Shown one piece after another: positions 22,401 through 33,041 of a stretch of DNA of 64,000 nt. Position 1 is the first letter of the stretch. Every line of letters starts with the position of its first letter. Source of the DNA: Pseudopyrenochaeta lycopersici. Taxonomy: Eukaryota > Ascomycota > Dothideomycetes > Pleosporales > Pseudopyrenochaetaceae. The DNA is taken from positions 372,001-436,000 of the forward strand of contig NHZP01000040.1 in the NCBI GenBank assembly GCA_003313425.1, given 5' to 3'. The notes beneath the pieces are model-generated. The model saw only the letters and a list, made by a program, of their open reading frames with translations. It was not told where the DNA came from and ran no database searches. Made by a program: the position numbers and the translations under genes.

Positions 22401-25400
22401 AACTAGATGTTGGAGGCCACTGAGCTTATAAGATAAAACATGCTCGGGGGCATTCAGAACAACGCCGCAAAGCTGAAGCATTTCTTGATGGTGGTGTCTG
22501 TACAGTTGAAGTTGACCTGAGTCGAGCTTCGTACGGCGAGAGAAGGGAAGATGCCGTATCTCCCGACCGACTAAACCACCTAGTCGCGATTGGATCGTCT
22601 GTGCTGTTGGCAGAAGCAATGGTTTTGGTACGATGAGGCGCAATAGTTGCTTTCCGTCACCGAGAACTGCCATAGCCATAGGTACGATGCAGGATGTTTT
22701 CCCTGTTGGTGTTATTAACACTTTACGACATCGCCACAGTGTCTATGCTGGCTCGCTCACCTTTACCCATGTTCATTTGCAACACAGAGTTTTCTTGCGA
22801 TTCTGGGGCTATAATCGCATGCGCAACCTCAACTTGCTCTTGTCGAATCAGAATATTACCGTCAATCTCCAAGAGAAGCCAATCTGGGAAATCTATTGGA
22901 TGCCAGTTCTCATGACCACAGTTCCGTAGTTCTTCCTGCAATCGACTTCTATGGTCATGATGCAGCGCATTCCGGATTCGTACAAATCGCTGCAGCATAG
23001 TCACAAGAGTGCCATGAGAAACGATCGCTTCCTTTACGCCACTTCCAAAGCAGTGATTTGAGCTCGAGCGTAGCTGCTCTAGGATCTCCATTGTGGTGTT
23101 GCAGGGCCAGAGGTTCCCGAGATCAAGCCATCGAAAGCGATCGTCATCGCTAGATAGAGCTGTGCGGATCTGGGTGAACTGTGTCCTGACCGTGGTGCGA
23201 AGAACTTGGATACTGCTCTTGATGGCCACGTCATTCGTTGTAGGACATGAGCTTTCCAGTTGCTTGGTGGTCTTCTCGAGTGCACTAAGGCTCGTCTCCA
23301 GATCGCGGCCATAATGTTGACGGACAGGATTCGATGACGAGTTGAACGAGGAGAGAATATTTCGTAGCTCAGTAGTCTCCTTTGTCGAAATCTGTGCACC
23401 TGGCTTGCTATAAGACACAGCCCCGGACTTAGACGCTCCTTCTGCGACAAGAATCTTTTCGGCATGGCTGTTCAGTTGCAAATCGAGGGATTTAGTGAGA
23501 AGATCTCTGGAAATAGACGGTATGATCGGTCCACGTGCAGGCAGACGACAGGGCTCGTGCGGCCAATCCCATGCCAGAGGAACAGATGTATCGATGGGTC
23601 CCTTGTGACGCTCCAGGATACTCTGAACCTGCATCACATATCTTGATAGTGCCATATTTACATGCAAACGGCGCCATTCCTGAGTGACCCTGTCCATTGC
23701 GAGCCCCATGTCAATCAGGTCGGATCTGAAACCATCTAGGACCAGTTCATCGTTTGGCCATTGATCCAGGAAGTGTTGCGCTAGCCGTTTTCCGTCAGCT
23801 GCACAGGCATTTACGTGCTCCTTTTGAGCCTTGTCCATCATTCGTGTTTGCTTCCCAGGCAAATCAACAGAAATGATGCGGAAGAGGGACTGTGCTGTAG
23901 GGGCTTCATTAAGCTTAAATTTGTTGTATGAGGAACCGGATGGAAGATGTAATGCCTTTAGTGCCGGTAGAGCTGCAAAAGCCGCCAGGGTTTGAATAGC
24001 AGACATATCGTTCGTAGCATTAAGTGACATGAGGCAAAGCCGAAACATCAAGCTATATAAGCCTTCTGGGCTAGAGCTTCGACAAGCGATGACGAGACTG
24101 GTCCACTGTTCCTCGATGCTCTTTTCGATCAAGTCGCTTAAACTGGCGGGAACGATTTCGGATGTCACCTGGAATCCACCAATGAGCGGCCATTCTTGTA
24201 GAACTACTGAAAGCTCTCGAGCAGTATGAACACGAAATGGCTGAGACTGGAGCAACTTCGCAATGTTGTATACTTTGCTGGCTTGCGTTGAGTTGGCTTG
24301 TTGTCCTCGAGACTTGTAAAGGCAATCGTTGGTAACATTCTCGTTTGTCTCGAGTATGCCGCGCTCGCGAATACAACGCTGCGCAATGCCGCGCTTGCGC
24401 AGGTGCGTCGGGGTATTTGTGCTCATGTGACAGCCTTCTTTGTTGTCGGAGGCAAATGCACGAAGACGTTCAGACTTCTCGGTTATCTTTCGCACGAGCT
24501 CCTCGTATAGATCATGCTGGATTGTCATTGTCAGATTCTCGTTCCAAAGAACGCTTTGGAGTGCTTTCTTGTCTTTCGGGTAATACTCTCGCCTTGGGCT
24601 AATTTTTGCAAGGTCTTCAAGAATGGTGACAGATGAACGGCCTATAGGAGTCCATGGCTGACAGCAACCTGACTGCAGGAGATGCAAAGCTTCTTCGGTG
24701 CCGGTTCGTCCTGTCAGTGGGTCAGGTATGACAAAAGACGTGAAGGCATGGAACTGCGCTTTCGCATAGAGAAGCCGCGGCTCAAAAGGGCATGATAGTC
24801 GACCGAGTAAGTCATCAATCTCGAATCTCGCATACTCGGTACTGCCAGCTGCTCGGACCGCAACATGCATTCCATGACGTCTGACGGAAATCTTACCCCA
24901 TGGTGCGATGATGCTACGGAGTTTGCTGTTGGTAACGTTGCGAAGTACAACTTTGCTCTGAAAACCGTATAAGGTGCCAGCGTCCTGGTCAGGATCTATC
25001 TCTTCTCCTAGTTCGCGACACTGAAGAAGACCTTTCGAATTGACGAAGAACGACAACTCTAGATGACGTAGCTCAACAGATAATTTCCCATTTTTGTGTA
25101 TAGGCTGGAAAATAGTGACCTTGCGTGGGTCTTCAAAATGTCGGAAAATCTCAGCAACTTGCTTGGCCAAAGCAGAATTAGGGTCAATCAAGAAGGTTCG
25201 ATTGCTTCGATGCCCCTGCCGACGTACAACATCGATAATCCAGTCATTAACCCTGGTTTTCCATAGCACAGGCTTGCGTCGAATTTCGAGGCATTTCGTA
25301 TCCAGATTCAACCAGTGCGCGCAGTTGGAGATGAGGCCGAGGGGCAAGTCAACACCATCAAGTCCAGCAAAGAGGTGGGCTGGTATATATTCCAAAATGC

Positions 25401-28400
25401 CTTCACGGCTACAGGCACGGACGATAACTCTGCCATCGCGGACCCCAAAGTGAATCTCCTGGTTCTTGACTCGTGTTGCCATGACGTACGACATGCCGTA
25501 CTCAGCAGAGGGGAACGTCAGAAGATGCTGGTTGCCGAAGAGCTGCTTCACTTCGTCCGACTCTCGAATATCGCGTGGCAGTCGTCCTAAGGGCTTGCCG
25601 TCAACGAGCAAGTGTCCTTCTACGAAGTTATAGTGAACCACTTGTAGTTTGCCTGAGCTGTTTGTCGAAGCCCTCATGATGGACACGACCCAACGATCAT
25701 GTGGGGAGGGAACTTTCTGCCAGTCTGAAAAGACTTTCCCAATGGAATCTTCTGGCTCTGACCAGGAGGCATTGATCGCTATACCGACGCTTCGGTTAAA
25801 GGTCCTGATGGACTTCAGGATTAGTGACTGGATGTTGTGAACCATCTTCGTATCTCTGATCAGCATGCTCTTCAAAGTGGGCGATAGCTTCGCCAAGTCA
25901 ACTAGGAGATTCTCTTGGAGAGCCAAAGAGGCCTGGACGAATGTGGACAAGTCGTCCTGGGGTATTGTTGGGTCGGAACCTGCAAAGCTGGAAAATGTCC
26001 TTCGGCAGAGCAATGCGGCCCAAAATGCATGGTTAGCAGCTGTCTCGGCTACAGAACTCTCCTTCGCATTTCTCACGTCGGTCCTGAGACGAGTAATCCA
26101 TTGCAACGTGATATCGCGTGCCTTCTTCAGAAGGCCTTTACCCAATGTCTTCTGCGAGGCCAAGGTAAAAAGTCGCAGACTCAGCGTGATAAGAATCTCC
26201 ATGCAGTGAATCTCACGCCAATTTGATGTGATGTTACGTAGGCGGTTGGCAATTTGGGCGGCCAAGCGATTACAGAATGACGTGTCCATAAAGACTGCAT
26301 GAACGTCACCGCGGAGGCCGCTCTCACCTTGCGCTGGCCCAGCCTGCATGGCAAGGTGATTGAACACGTGCATCGTATTCTCGCTGCTGAAGTTTACGTC
26401 CGACGCGCCTAGTTGTATCAACATAGTGAGCCATCGACGAGTCTTGCCTGAAAGCAATCGCTGATAGGCTGTAAACTCATGAATGGACATTTTCGGTGGA
26501 CAGTGAGTTTCGAAGGCAACAGTTTCGTATGAAGTCGGCCCGGGTACTACAGTGGGTGGGTGCAGTAAGTCTGGCATGACTGAGTCTCGAAGGCCTGGAG
26601 GAACACGTATACCACATAAGTGCTGAAATGTCAACGGCTGGTCCAAATCCTTCACCCATGTGCTCGAGGCCATGTCGAAATAGGATAGGGTCAGCCCGTT
26701 AGGAAAGAGCACGTCCGATTCCGAGACCTTCATCCTCTTCTTGGCCACCTTGTAGTGTGTACCCTGGAAGGGCTTAGATGTTGATGCAATGGTGATGCCA
26801 CTCAATATCTCCTGTCCATATGCTGTAAGTGGCTTATAGTCTTTCAGCAGCTTGACTGGCGAGCAGGTTTCAGGTCTGGAAGGGTGAGCTAACTCAAAGA
26901 TCTTCCAACTTGCATTGCGGTAGGCAGAGATGAAGCGCGGGGCACCCAATTCAAATACGACTGATGCGGCTTTCGCCGAATTCCCAGGGAGGAAGTCTTC
27001 GTGGGCATAAATCTCCATGCGGTTCCGAGCGCGCCAGTGCCAGCATTTTGTACATCCCTTGATATTTCGCGTACCGTCGCGATTGAAGTCGCAGACACAC
27101 GTGCCACCAGAGATACCCAAAGAGTGATCATCATAGTTCTTCCGCCATCTGTCTAGCTCATTCATCTTCGCCCGTCGTGAAGCATCAGATGCCTCTTGTA
27201 TCTGCTGAGAAAGCCTTTGCATCGAAGCAGACTGCGCAACATAGTTCACTACGAAGCAGTGGTTGGAGGGCTCCGAAAAGATTGTTGTCTCATGTTTGCA
27301 CAGCTTGCATCTCTTTTGGAGATACTTCTGGATGGAACGAAGTCGCTGCATTTGCAAAGCGGTTGTGGAATGCAATACGTCCAAGAGTTCCGGAGTGAAT
27401 ACTGGGTGGTATTCCAGAAGTAAGGGGCAGAGCTGTACCATGCGCTTGTCAAGTCGCACCCAGAGTGTAAAGAGACTCAAGACAAAGACAGACATTTGCT
27501 CGGGATCGGAGTCATAGGCTGTTCCTACAGCCTCAAACAGATCAAATATCGCTTCGGCCAGTTTGATACAAAATGACTGCGGGGTTGTTGCTGCTGACGA
27601 TGGGGGTGTTTCTTTTGTCTCAATTTCACCCTCCAACTTCGCCAGCTGGAAATACTTTTCTGTGAACTTCTCAACCTGTTCGATCGTGCTGTCATGCAAC
27701 GATGGGATACGTAACGACGGCTGATAAGCTGATCTCCGTGTGCGAGGTAGACTCAAGAGGTTTTGAAGGTAAGCTCCACTGTTGGGGAGGGAAAGGTATT
27801 GCGCTTGTTGGTCGGCCTGGGTTTGGAGTCGAGGAATAGGCCGTGTTGTCTGTCGCTTGAATTTCTCCCAAGCTGATTCTACTACCTTTGTAACACGCGT
27901 GATGCTCTCTCTGAAGAATGGCCCAGCGGCACTGAACAGATGATCGTATATGGCAGGTGCATTACCCTTCTCTTGTTCAAGCTTCGCAACGCGGCGGCAG
28001 ACCTTGGCTCGCAACGTCATTGTCAATCCCGGTGCTAGCTCGCTAGGGCATTCATTGAGAAGCTCTATGAGCAATGTAGTCATAAGAAACTTATAGTGAG
28101 CTACACCAGCTATGTTCCCTAAGGCCAGCTGAAGTTGTCGTTGGGTGCTCACACGAAGTACGAGCCAGAATGGCAATCTTCGCCACGGGAATTCAGCAGC
28201 CTCAATGCTCACATCATCGCGCACACGTTTTCTCAGTCGACGAAAGTCGGCGATGGCTGACGACCCGATGGACTCGATCAACGGTATGAGAAGATGTGTT
28301 ATAAGTGTAGGACTCGCTGTGTCACGCGACTCAAGTACAGATGTTTGCGCCTTCGTTATGTGGGTCTGAAAGCGCTTTAATGGCTCCACGCTGCCCTTCT

Positions 28401-28958
28401 CCAAGAAATCGGCGAGGGCCTCTTGGAAAGATAGCATCTGGAATACACTGAGTGGAACCTGGGCCGCACAGTCGGGAAAATCCCAAACGAGAGCATCCAC
28501 GCTGGCAAGGACCGCGGCTGAAGGTGGTGATGTCTCGAATGCCTCAAATATGACCACACTCATCTCGTCACTGTGATCCATTAGCTGAGAGTCATACATT
28601 TTGCACCCATTTTGAGTTGCTCTCCTTACTTGACATCGTATCGAATGATAAGCGCAGCATTCTGTTCCGCAATGTGAAGAACGAGAGGCTGATCGTGTAT
28701 CAGATTTCGAAACTCCCGAATTAGTGACTGTTTTTCGAAACGGCCTGACGCATGAAGGGAACGGCAACGGCGGAGAGATTGACATATCGCATGCCAAGTA
28801 GAGGCCTGATCCGGGCCAGCAAGCCTACCCAGAGTATTTGTGGCGTGAATCAGTCGGTCGAGGACATCATTACTGAGCTTCTCGATGTCGACGTCCTGTT
28901 TTCCAGGAAGCTGCGGAGGCAGGACCAGATGGTTGAACACCTCTATGATGGAGGCCAT
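19407..28958 (-). CDS. Giant DUF3638/DUF3645 P-loop protein, five exons
   Basis: Exons are 28,958-28,630, 28,570-22,761, 22,702-20,870, 20,821-20,064 and 20,003-19,407. The four introns of 59, 58, 48 and 60 bp all have GT...AG ends. The joined frame is 9,327 nt (about 3,108 codons), the usual size of this fungal family. Joining restores family blocks: AEQNAALIIRYD|NDEMSVV at intron 1, a Walker A-like MNMGKGKTS across intron 2 (residue about 2048), TVQAAMRLRQL across intron 3, and NFMRPVEWIL across intron 4. Intron 4 is in frame and stop-free but has a GTACTAAT branch site. A DEAH box (LVYLDEAHTRG) lies near residue 2625. I chose the start MASIIEVFNHLVLPP because it matches the family N-terminus. 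Databases often name the family ubiquitinyl hydrolase 1, but no catalytic triad is visible to me; function is unknown. The gene is intact, with normal composition and no RIP damage. Confidence 0.93.
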
Positions 28959-28993
28959 GACAGTGACTGACCATGTGTGCCAGTGTGAAGCTG

Positions 28994-29036
28994 TATACGA
29001 GGAAAGAGGGAAAGAGGGAAAGAGGGAAAGAGGGTG
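28994..29036 (-). promoter_or_regulatory. Pyrimidine-rich tract upstream of the giant gene
   Basis: On the coding strand, four to five copies of CCCTCTTT lie 36-78 bases before the ATG at 28,958. CT-rich tracts just upstream of the start are common in filamentous fungal promoters and 5' UTRs. It is also a simple-sequence repeat, so the copy number probably varies between strains. Confidence 0.5.
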
Positions 29037-29824
29037 CAGTGAAGGCGTTGCCCAAGTAAATGTGTCCGTTGGGCGAGCCAGGTTAACAAGCTCCCGTGGA
29101 TCAGAAGCTTCAACTCCCAGATAAATGGAGGGAGAGAACAAGAGTACGGCATGGTGAGTGAGATACATGCGAGTTGGCGCCAACTCCAGGTGAAAGAGGC
29201 AACAGACAAATGCGCCAGGCTGTATGTGGCGTTCTTCGTTTGAGCTGTCGTTGGTTGCTTTATCATCGCACAGCATCAACGCGGGAATCCGAGCGCAGTG
29301 CGGCAACAATGGCCTGAGACCACACTCTGTCACTTGAGTGGCTCAAGCTTAAGATTGGGAAGGAACTGCGTGGGGTAAAAAGCATGGCCCAGTAGGGTCC
29401 TTCGCGTTGCACAGAACCTTGCCCAATGAGAGCATGAGGTATACACGAATCTGCAGCTTTGAGGAGTTGACGCGGGCGGGACCACTACAGTTAAACCTCA
29501 TCAGCAATGCTATCTAGGCAGCATCTACCGGTGCGGATTTTGTTTGCGTGGACAGCGCATAAGCGACCTGGACAGCAGACGTGCGGCGTTCGCGGGTGTC
29601 ATTGCAACTAGACTCTGTGGTAACGCTGTGGCCAAATTTATACAACTTTGAGGTCACACGGCCCGTGCTGAGTTTCCCAACCAAGCCCGCGAGGATTATC
29701 ACATGCGGCTATTGCTCGCCCAATGTATCAAGATAGTTGTACATTCCACGAGATTGGTGTGCGGAATGCACAAGCAGCAACTGCGTCGAAATCTAGCGCG
29801 CTTCGACACATCTACTTTTACCAA
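29037..29824. other. Upstream intergenic region
   Basis: Normal-composition DNA between the giant gene and the next transposon. Short open frames exist, but none resembles a known protein. It presumably contains the promoter of the giant gene. Confidence 0.4.
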
Positions 29825-29826
29825 TA

Positions 29827-31948
29827 CCGTGTCCGTGCGCGCAACGCCCGGATTCGCGCAACGCCCGCGAACCACCCCAACAGGTCACCCAAAAATGAGG
29901 CTGTAGAGCCACACACAATAGCTATTATCACGAGATTTTGTGGTGGAGTAGTATAGTGATGCTTGCGATCAATTTAGCCTATTCAAATCTTTCTGGAAGG
30001 TTGACTCTGCGGCCGAGGCGCGTGGTGACAGCTAGGGCGGGAGGAACAGCCTCTGTAGCTGCGCCGCCACCCACAGCATCAACCACACGTTTCTGACGCT
30101 TGTTCTTCTGTGTGGGTGGCCATGAAGCCTTCCTCTTACCCTTTTAGGATAATTGTAGAGCTTCTTCAGCGGTGCGCGCTGCTCGCTAACGTGCGCGTTC
30201 AGCTGTTTGTTCAGCCTTCTCAGCCTTCGCCTTCTCCCTCTCTATCTTAAGTGCCTCTCGCGCAACACGCTTCTCCTGTTCAAGCTTCTCCTTGTACAGC
30301 TTATTGGACTGCTTCAACTCCTTCATCTCAGCTTTTTTAAGTTGTTCCTCCTTCTCCTCACGCTCCATCACTCTCTGACGAAACTCAGCCTCACGCCTCT
30401 TACTTAGTGACCAGAAAACAGCTCCACCATGGTACTCCTTGCGCTGTTAGAGAGGCAAGACCTGTTACTTCTTCTTATGCTTCTCCTTAGTAGTTAACGC
30501 CTCCTTGAGGCCCTTCATCTCATAGTAGAGTAGCTCATTTTGAACTAAGAGATGGTGGAGTGAGCGGCCAAGCTTCCGTGACTCCTTACTGCGCTCATCC
30601 TTCACTGCAGAGCGAATGAGCGACTGTACTTTAAGCTAATCCTCTCCGCTATAGCACAAAGTAGAGGACTCTTATAACATTAAGGCCTCTGAGGCGTCAT
30701 CAGTAAATCTATTAAGGATTTTGTTAGGGTTAATAGGTGCTATACCCATAACTTCGAAGGACCTAAGTACAGTCGCTACAGTGAAGCTGCTCACCCAGGC
30801 CTTCCAGAATAGAGGGAAGAAGTCGCCTTTTTTAATAGGGAGCCATCCCATGCTTCAGTAAGTGTGTTAAGTCAGCTCATTTATGTAGTTTAATAAAAGA
30901 GGCTTAAAGCAGACTACATCTAGCAGCTAAAGCGTGTAGGTTGAATATAGAGGAAAGATAGCCAATAGTATCTTGTTATCGTCGCAGTACCTAATGAAAT
31001 CCATCGTCAGGTAAGACCCATAGCCATCAACGATTAATAGCCGGTACTTTCTTCAAGCTTTCTTCTTAGTGTAGCGATCAAACACCTGTTCAAGCTAAGC
31101 CAGGCCTACGTCATCGTTCGTCCAGCCAGAGGGGGACGTAGTGAAGTGTACTAAGTGCTTTCTTAGGTCTATACTCTGTACCCAGCTTGATTATACAGCC
31201 TTGCCGGCAGCCTAATAGATAAGGCCTAGCAGCAACGCAGATCCATCAGCACACACACATGCCAGGAGTGTAATCTACTCACAATTACCATCTTAGAGTA
31301 ATGCCCTAACCTCCTTCTTCTCCCATCTCCTCTTACTAAAGATCCTCTTTAACCTGCCAACAACTCTAATCATAAAGCCCTTTTCATCCATATTATACGT
31401 GTGCTCAGCGTTAACGTCATACTCTGTTATTTTATGCTGCAGTAGATTAAAGTACAGCTTATACTTATCACCAGAATCAGCGGCGTGGCGAATAGAGTCC
31501 ATGGCCGTCGTCCATTATAGTGTAAGGCGATCTTTATGCCTGTTTATAAAGCGCGTAACCCAGCTATTAGATACTGCCTCTCGCGCAATTGTCGAGGCGA
31601 AATTTTGTATCATGTCTCTTATAGGTAGCAGGCGACGCGCTGTAAGTCCTTCTATATACTTCATAAGCTCCTCCTCTTATTATAGGTTGAGCTTCTGTTG
31701 GTTAGTGTCCTTAATTGCGCGTGGTGCCTGAATCTGCTTATGCCTCCGCGACAACGTTGACCAATCAACACCATGGTTAGTAGCTATTTTTTAATAGCAA
31801 AGTTTTTCGCCGGACTTTAGAGCATTAATCTCTGCAAGCGCATTATCAATTGCAGTCATCGTTGTTGTGTTGTTACGCGTCAGACTATGGGGTACTTTTT
31901 TGTTGATCGGGCGTTGCGCGACTCCGGGCGTTGCGCGCACGGACACGG
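29827..31948 (-). mobile_element. Fot1-like DNA transposon, lightly RIPped
   Basis: Ends read CCGTGTCCGTGCGCGCAACG inward from both sides, with TA at both borders (29,825-29,826; 31,949-31,950). GCGCAACGCCCG occurs twice in each end at a 17-bp period. The 2,122-bp length and the minus-strand transposase fit a pogo-clade element with a long C-terminus. Mutations are far fewer than in the 1-19 kb block, so insertion is younger or RIP weaker. Confidence 0.9.
29979..31859 (-). pseudogene. Pogo/Fot1-type transposase with scattered nonsense codons
   Basis: Starts MTAIDNALAEINAL at 31,859. An HTH region follows (HGVDWSTLSRRHK), then a CENPB-like part (EEELMKYIEGLTARRLLP). The DDE core has YNMDEKGFMI near 31,390 and RLLIVDGYGSYLTMDF near 31,050. 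The C-terminal half has a long charged coiled coil (about 30,371-30,190, rich in KEEQLKKAEMKELK-type heptads) and a basic tail ending LGRRVNLPERFE before the stop at 29,979. Several Trp or Gln codons are TAG/TAA, so it is not functional as it stands. The coiled-coil stretch is part of the transposase, not a separate gene. Confidence 0.85.
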
Positions 31949-31950
31949 TA

Positions 31951-32164
31951 ACGTACTCCGCAAGCGAGTGAGACACCCCACCAACTTTGTGCAACGCGTC
32001 AACTTCTATAGCACCACCAATTCAAGCTCAACGAGCTTCTTTTGAAGCTAATATTACTATCGCAATCTTAGCTCTTAATCGCGATCAAATTTCAGACTGA
32101 GACAGTTGCAAAGTTGGTGGGGTGTCTCACTCGCTTGTGTGGCTCACTCGCTTGTGAAGTACGT
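31951..32164. mobile_element. 214-bp MITE abutting the Fot1-like element
   Basis: Ends ACGTACTCCGCAAGCGAGTG and, from the right, ACGTACTTCACAAGCGAGTG. TA stands at 31,949-31,950 and 32,165-32,166. The right end has CACAAGCGAGTGAG twice at a 17-bp period; the left end has one copy. Both ends share ACACCCCACCAACTTTG further in. No coding capacity. Its left TA is also the right TA of the 29,827-31,948 transposon, so one element inserted exactly at the border of the other. Confidence 0.88.
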
Positions 32165-32529
32165 TAGGCTTCTGTTCAAAGCCCCGAATGAATGATCACA
32201 GGAATTCCCTTGCTAAAGAAAGATGGTCATGCCCTACATATGCCAACTTGATTGGATAGGCTGGTGAAATAACAGTGGCGAGGATCATTACACCGCGTCT
32301 TTTGAAGGAGGCGGATCCAATGGACGTTGCCGAACGCTGACGGAATTGGGCACATTTGGACATTATGTGGATAGCATGCCCACGTACAGTCGATGCGGGA
32401 TGAGGGTGGAGTTCTGGTGAAATTAAAGTGATGGAAGAATTGCAGCTGTGCACCGGAATTTGCACGGCAAATACGTAGATCTCATTGCAGAGAAGGCCAT
32501 CCACAACGCACAGCTTAAGACCTATCACC

Positions 32530-32795
32530 GTACCTTACGTCTATGAGCCAACCACAGCCATGGTAAATGATCTTATAGCTCAAGTCTCACGTCCAGGTCT
32601 CAAAGACCTCAATACTCCAGCTTCAGTATCGATCACCAACATTCAGCACCTCGCATCCTACAACTAGATCGGAGCGCCGAGAGCCATACCCACAATTGCT
32701 GTCCCTGGCAGCCCAGATCTGTGATCTCCTCCCAACGACCCCTTCCGATTGGAGCAGCTGGAAATGCTCATCAGTATTGTTTTTGAAAGTGAATA
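32530..32795 (+). pseudogene. Truncated relic of a conserved fungal protein
   Basis: The plus strand reads NDLIAQVSRPGLKDLNTPAS, then SITNIQHLASYN, a stop where Trp is expected, then PTIAVPGSPDL, another stop at a Trp position, and SPP. I recall the SYNW...PTI-VPG-PP-W pattern from a large fungal family whose members are often labelled geranylgeranyl pyrophosphate synthetase-like in databases. That label is from memory and uncertain. Only the first 90 or so codons are present, so this is a dead 5' fragment. Confidence 0.4.
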
Positions 32796-33041
32796 ATTGA
32801 TTAATATTTTGGACCATACTAACGTAAGGCTCAAATATATTGCCCTTCGCTCAGCTAACCCCGCACCTTATCACGTGCTTTTAGTGGAGTTCTGATTGTC
32901 CTACGCTAATCTGGTTCTGGAGGGTTCTGTCTGTAGATATTCGTAAGGTCCCGGATTTGGTTAGTGTCATAGATAGCCCAGTTATTAGCCTTTGGCGACC
33001 CGAAAGATTGACATTAGGGATCTTTGGCATAATAAAGCGGA

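Noticed and set aside
29000..29034. CRISPR-like regular repeat
   Set aside because: An 8-bp simple-sequence tract without spacers; no CRISPR features are expected or seen in this eukaryotic DNA.
28626..29333. Longer start for the giant gene at 29,333
   Set aside because: The extra residues run through the CCCTCTTT promoter repeat; the family N-terminus matches the Met at 28,958.
30186..30371. Minus-strand 61-codon frame with a perfect coiled coil
   Set aside because: It lies in the register and order expected for the C-terminal part of the Fot1-like transposase at 29,979-31,859.
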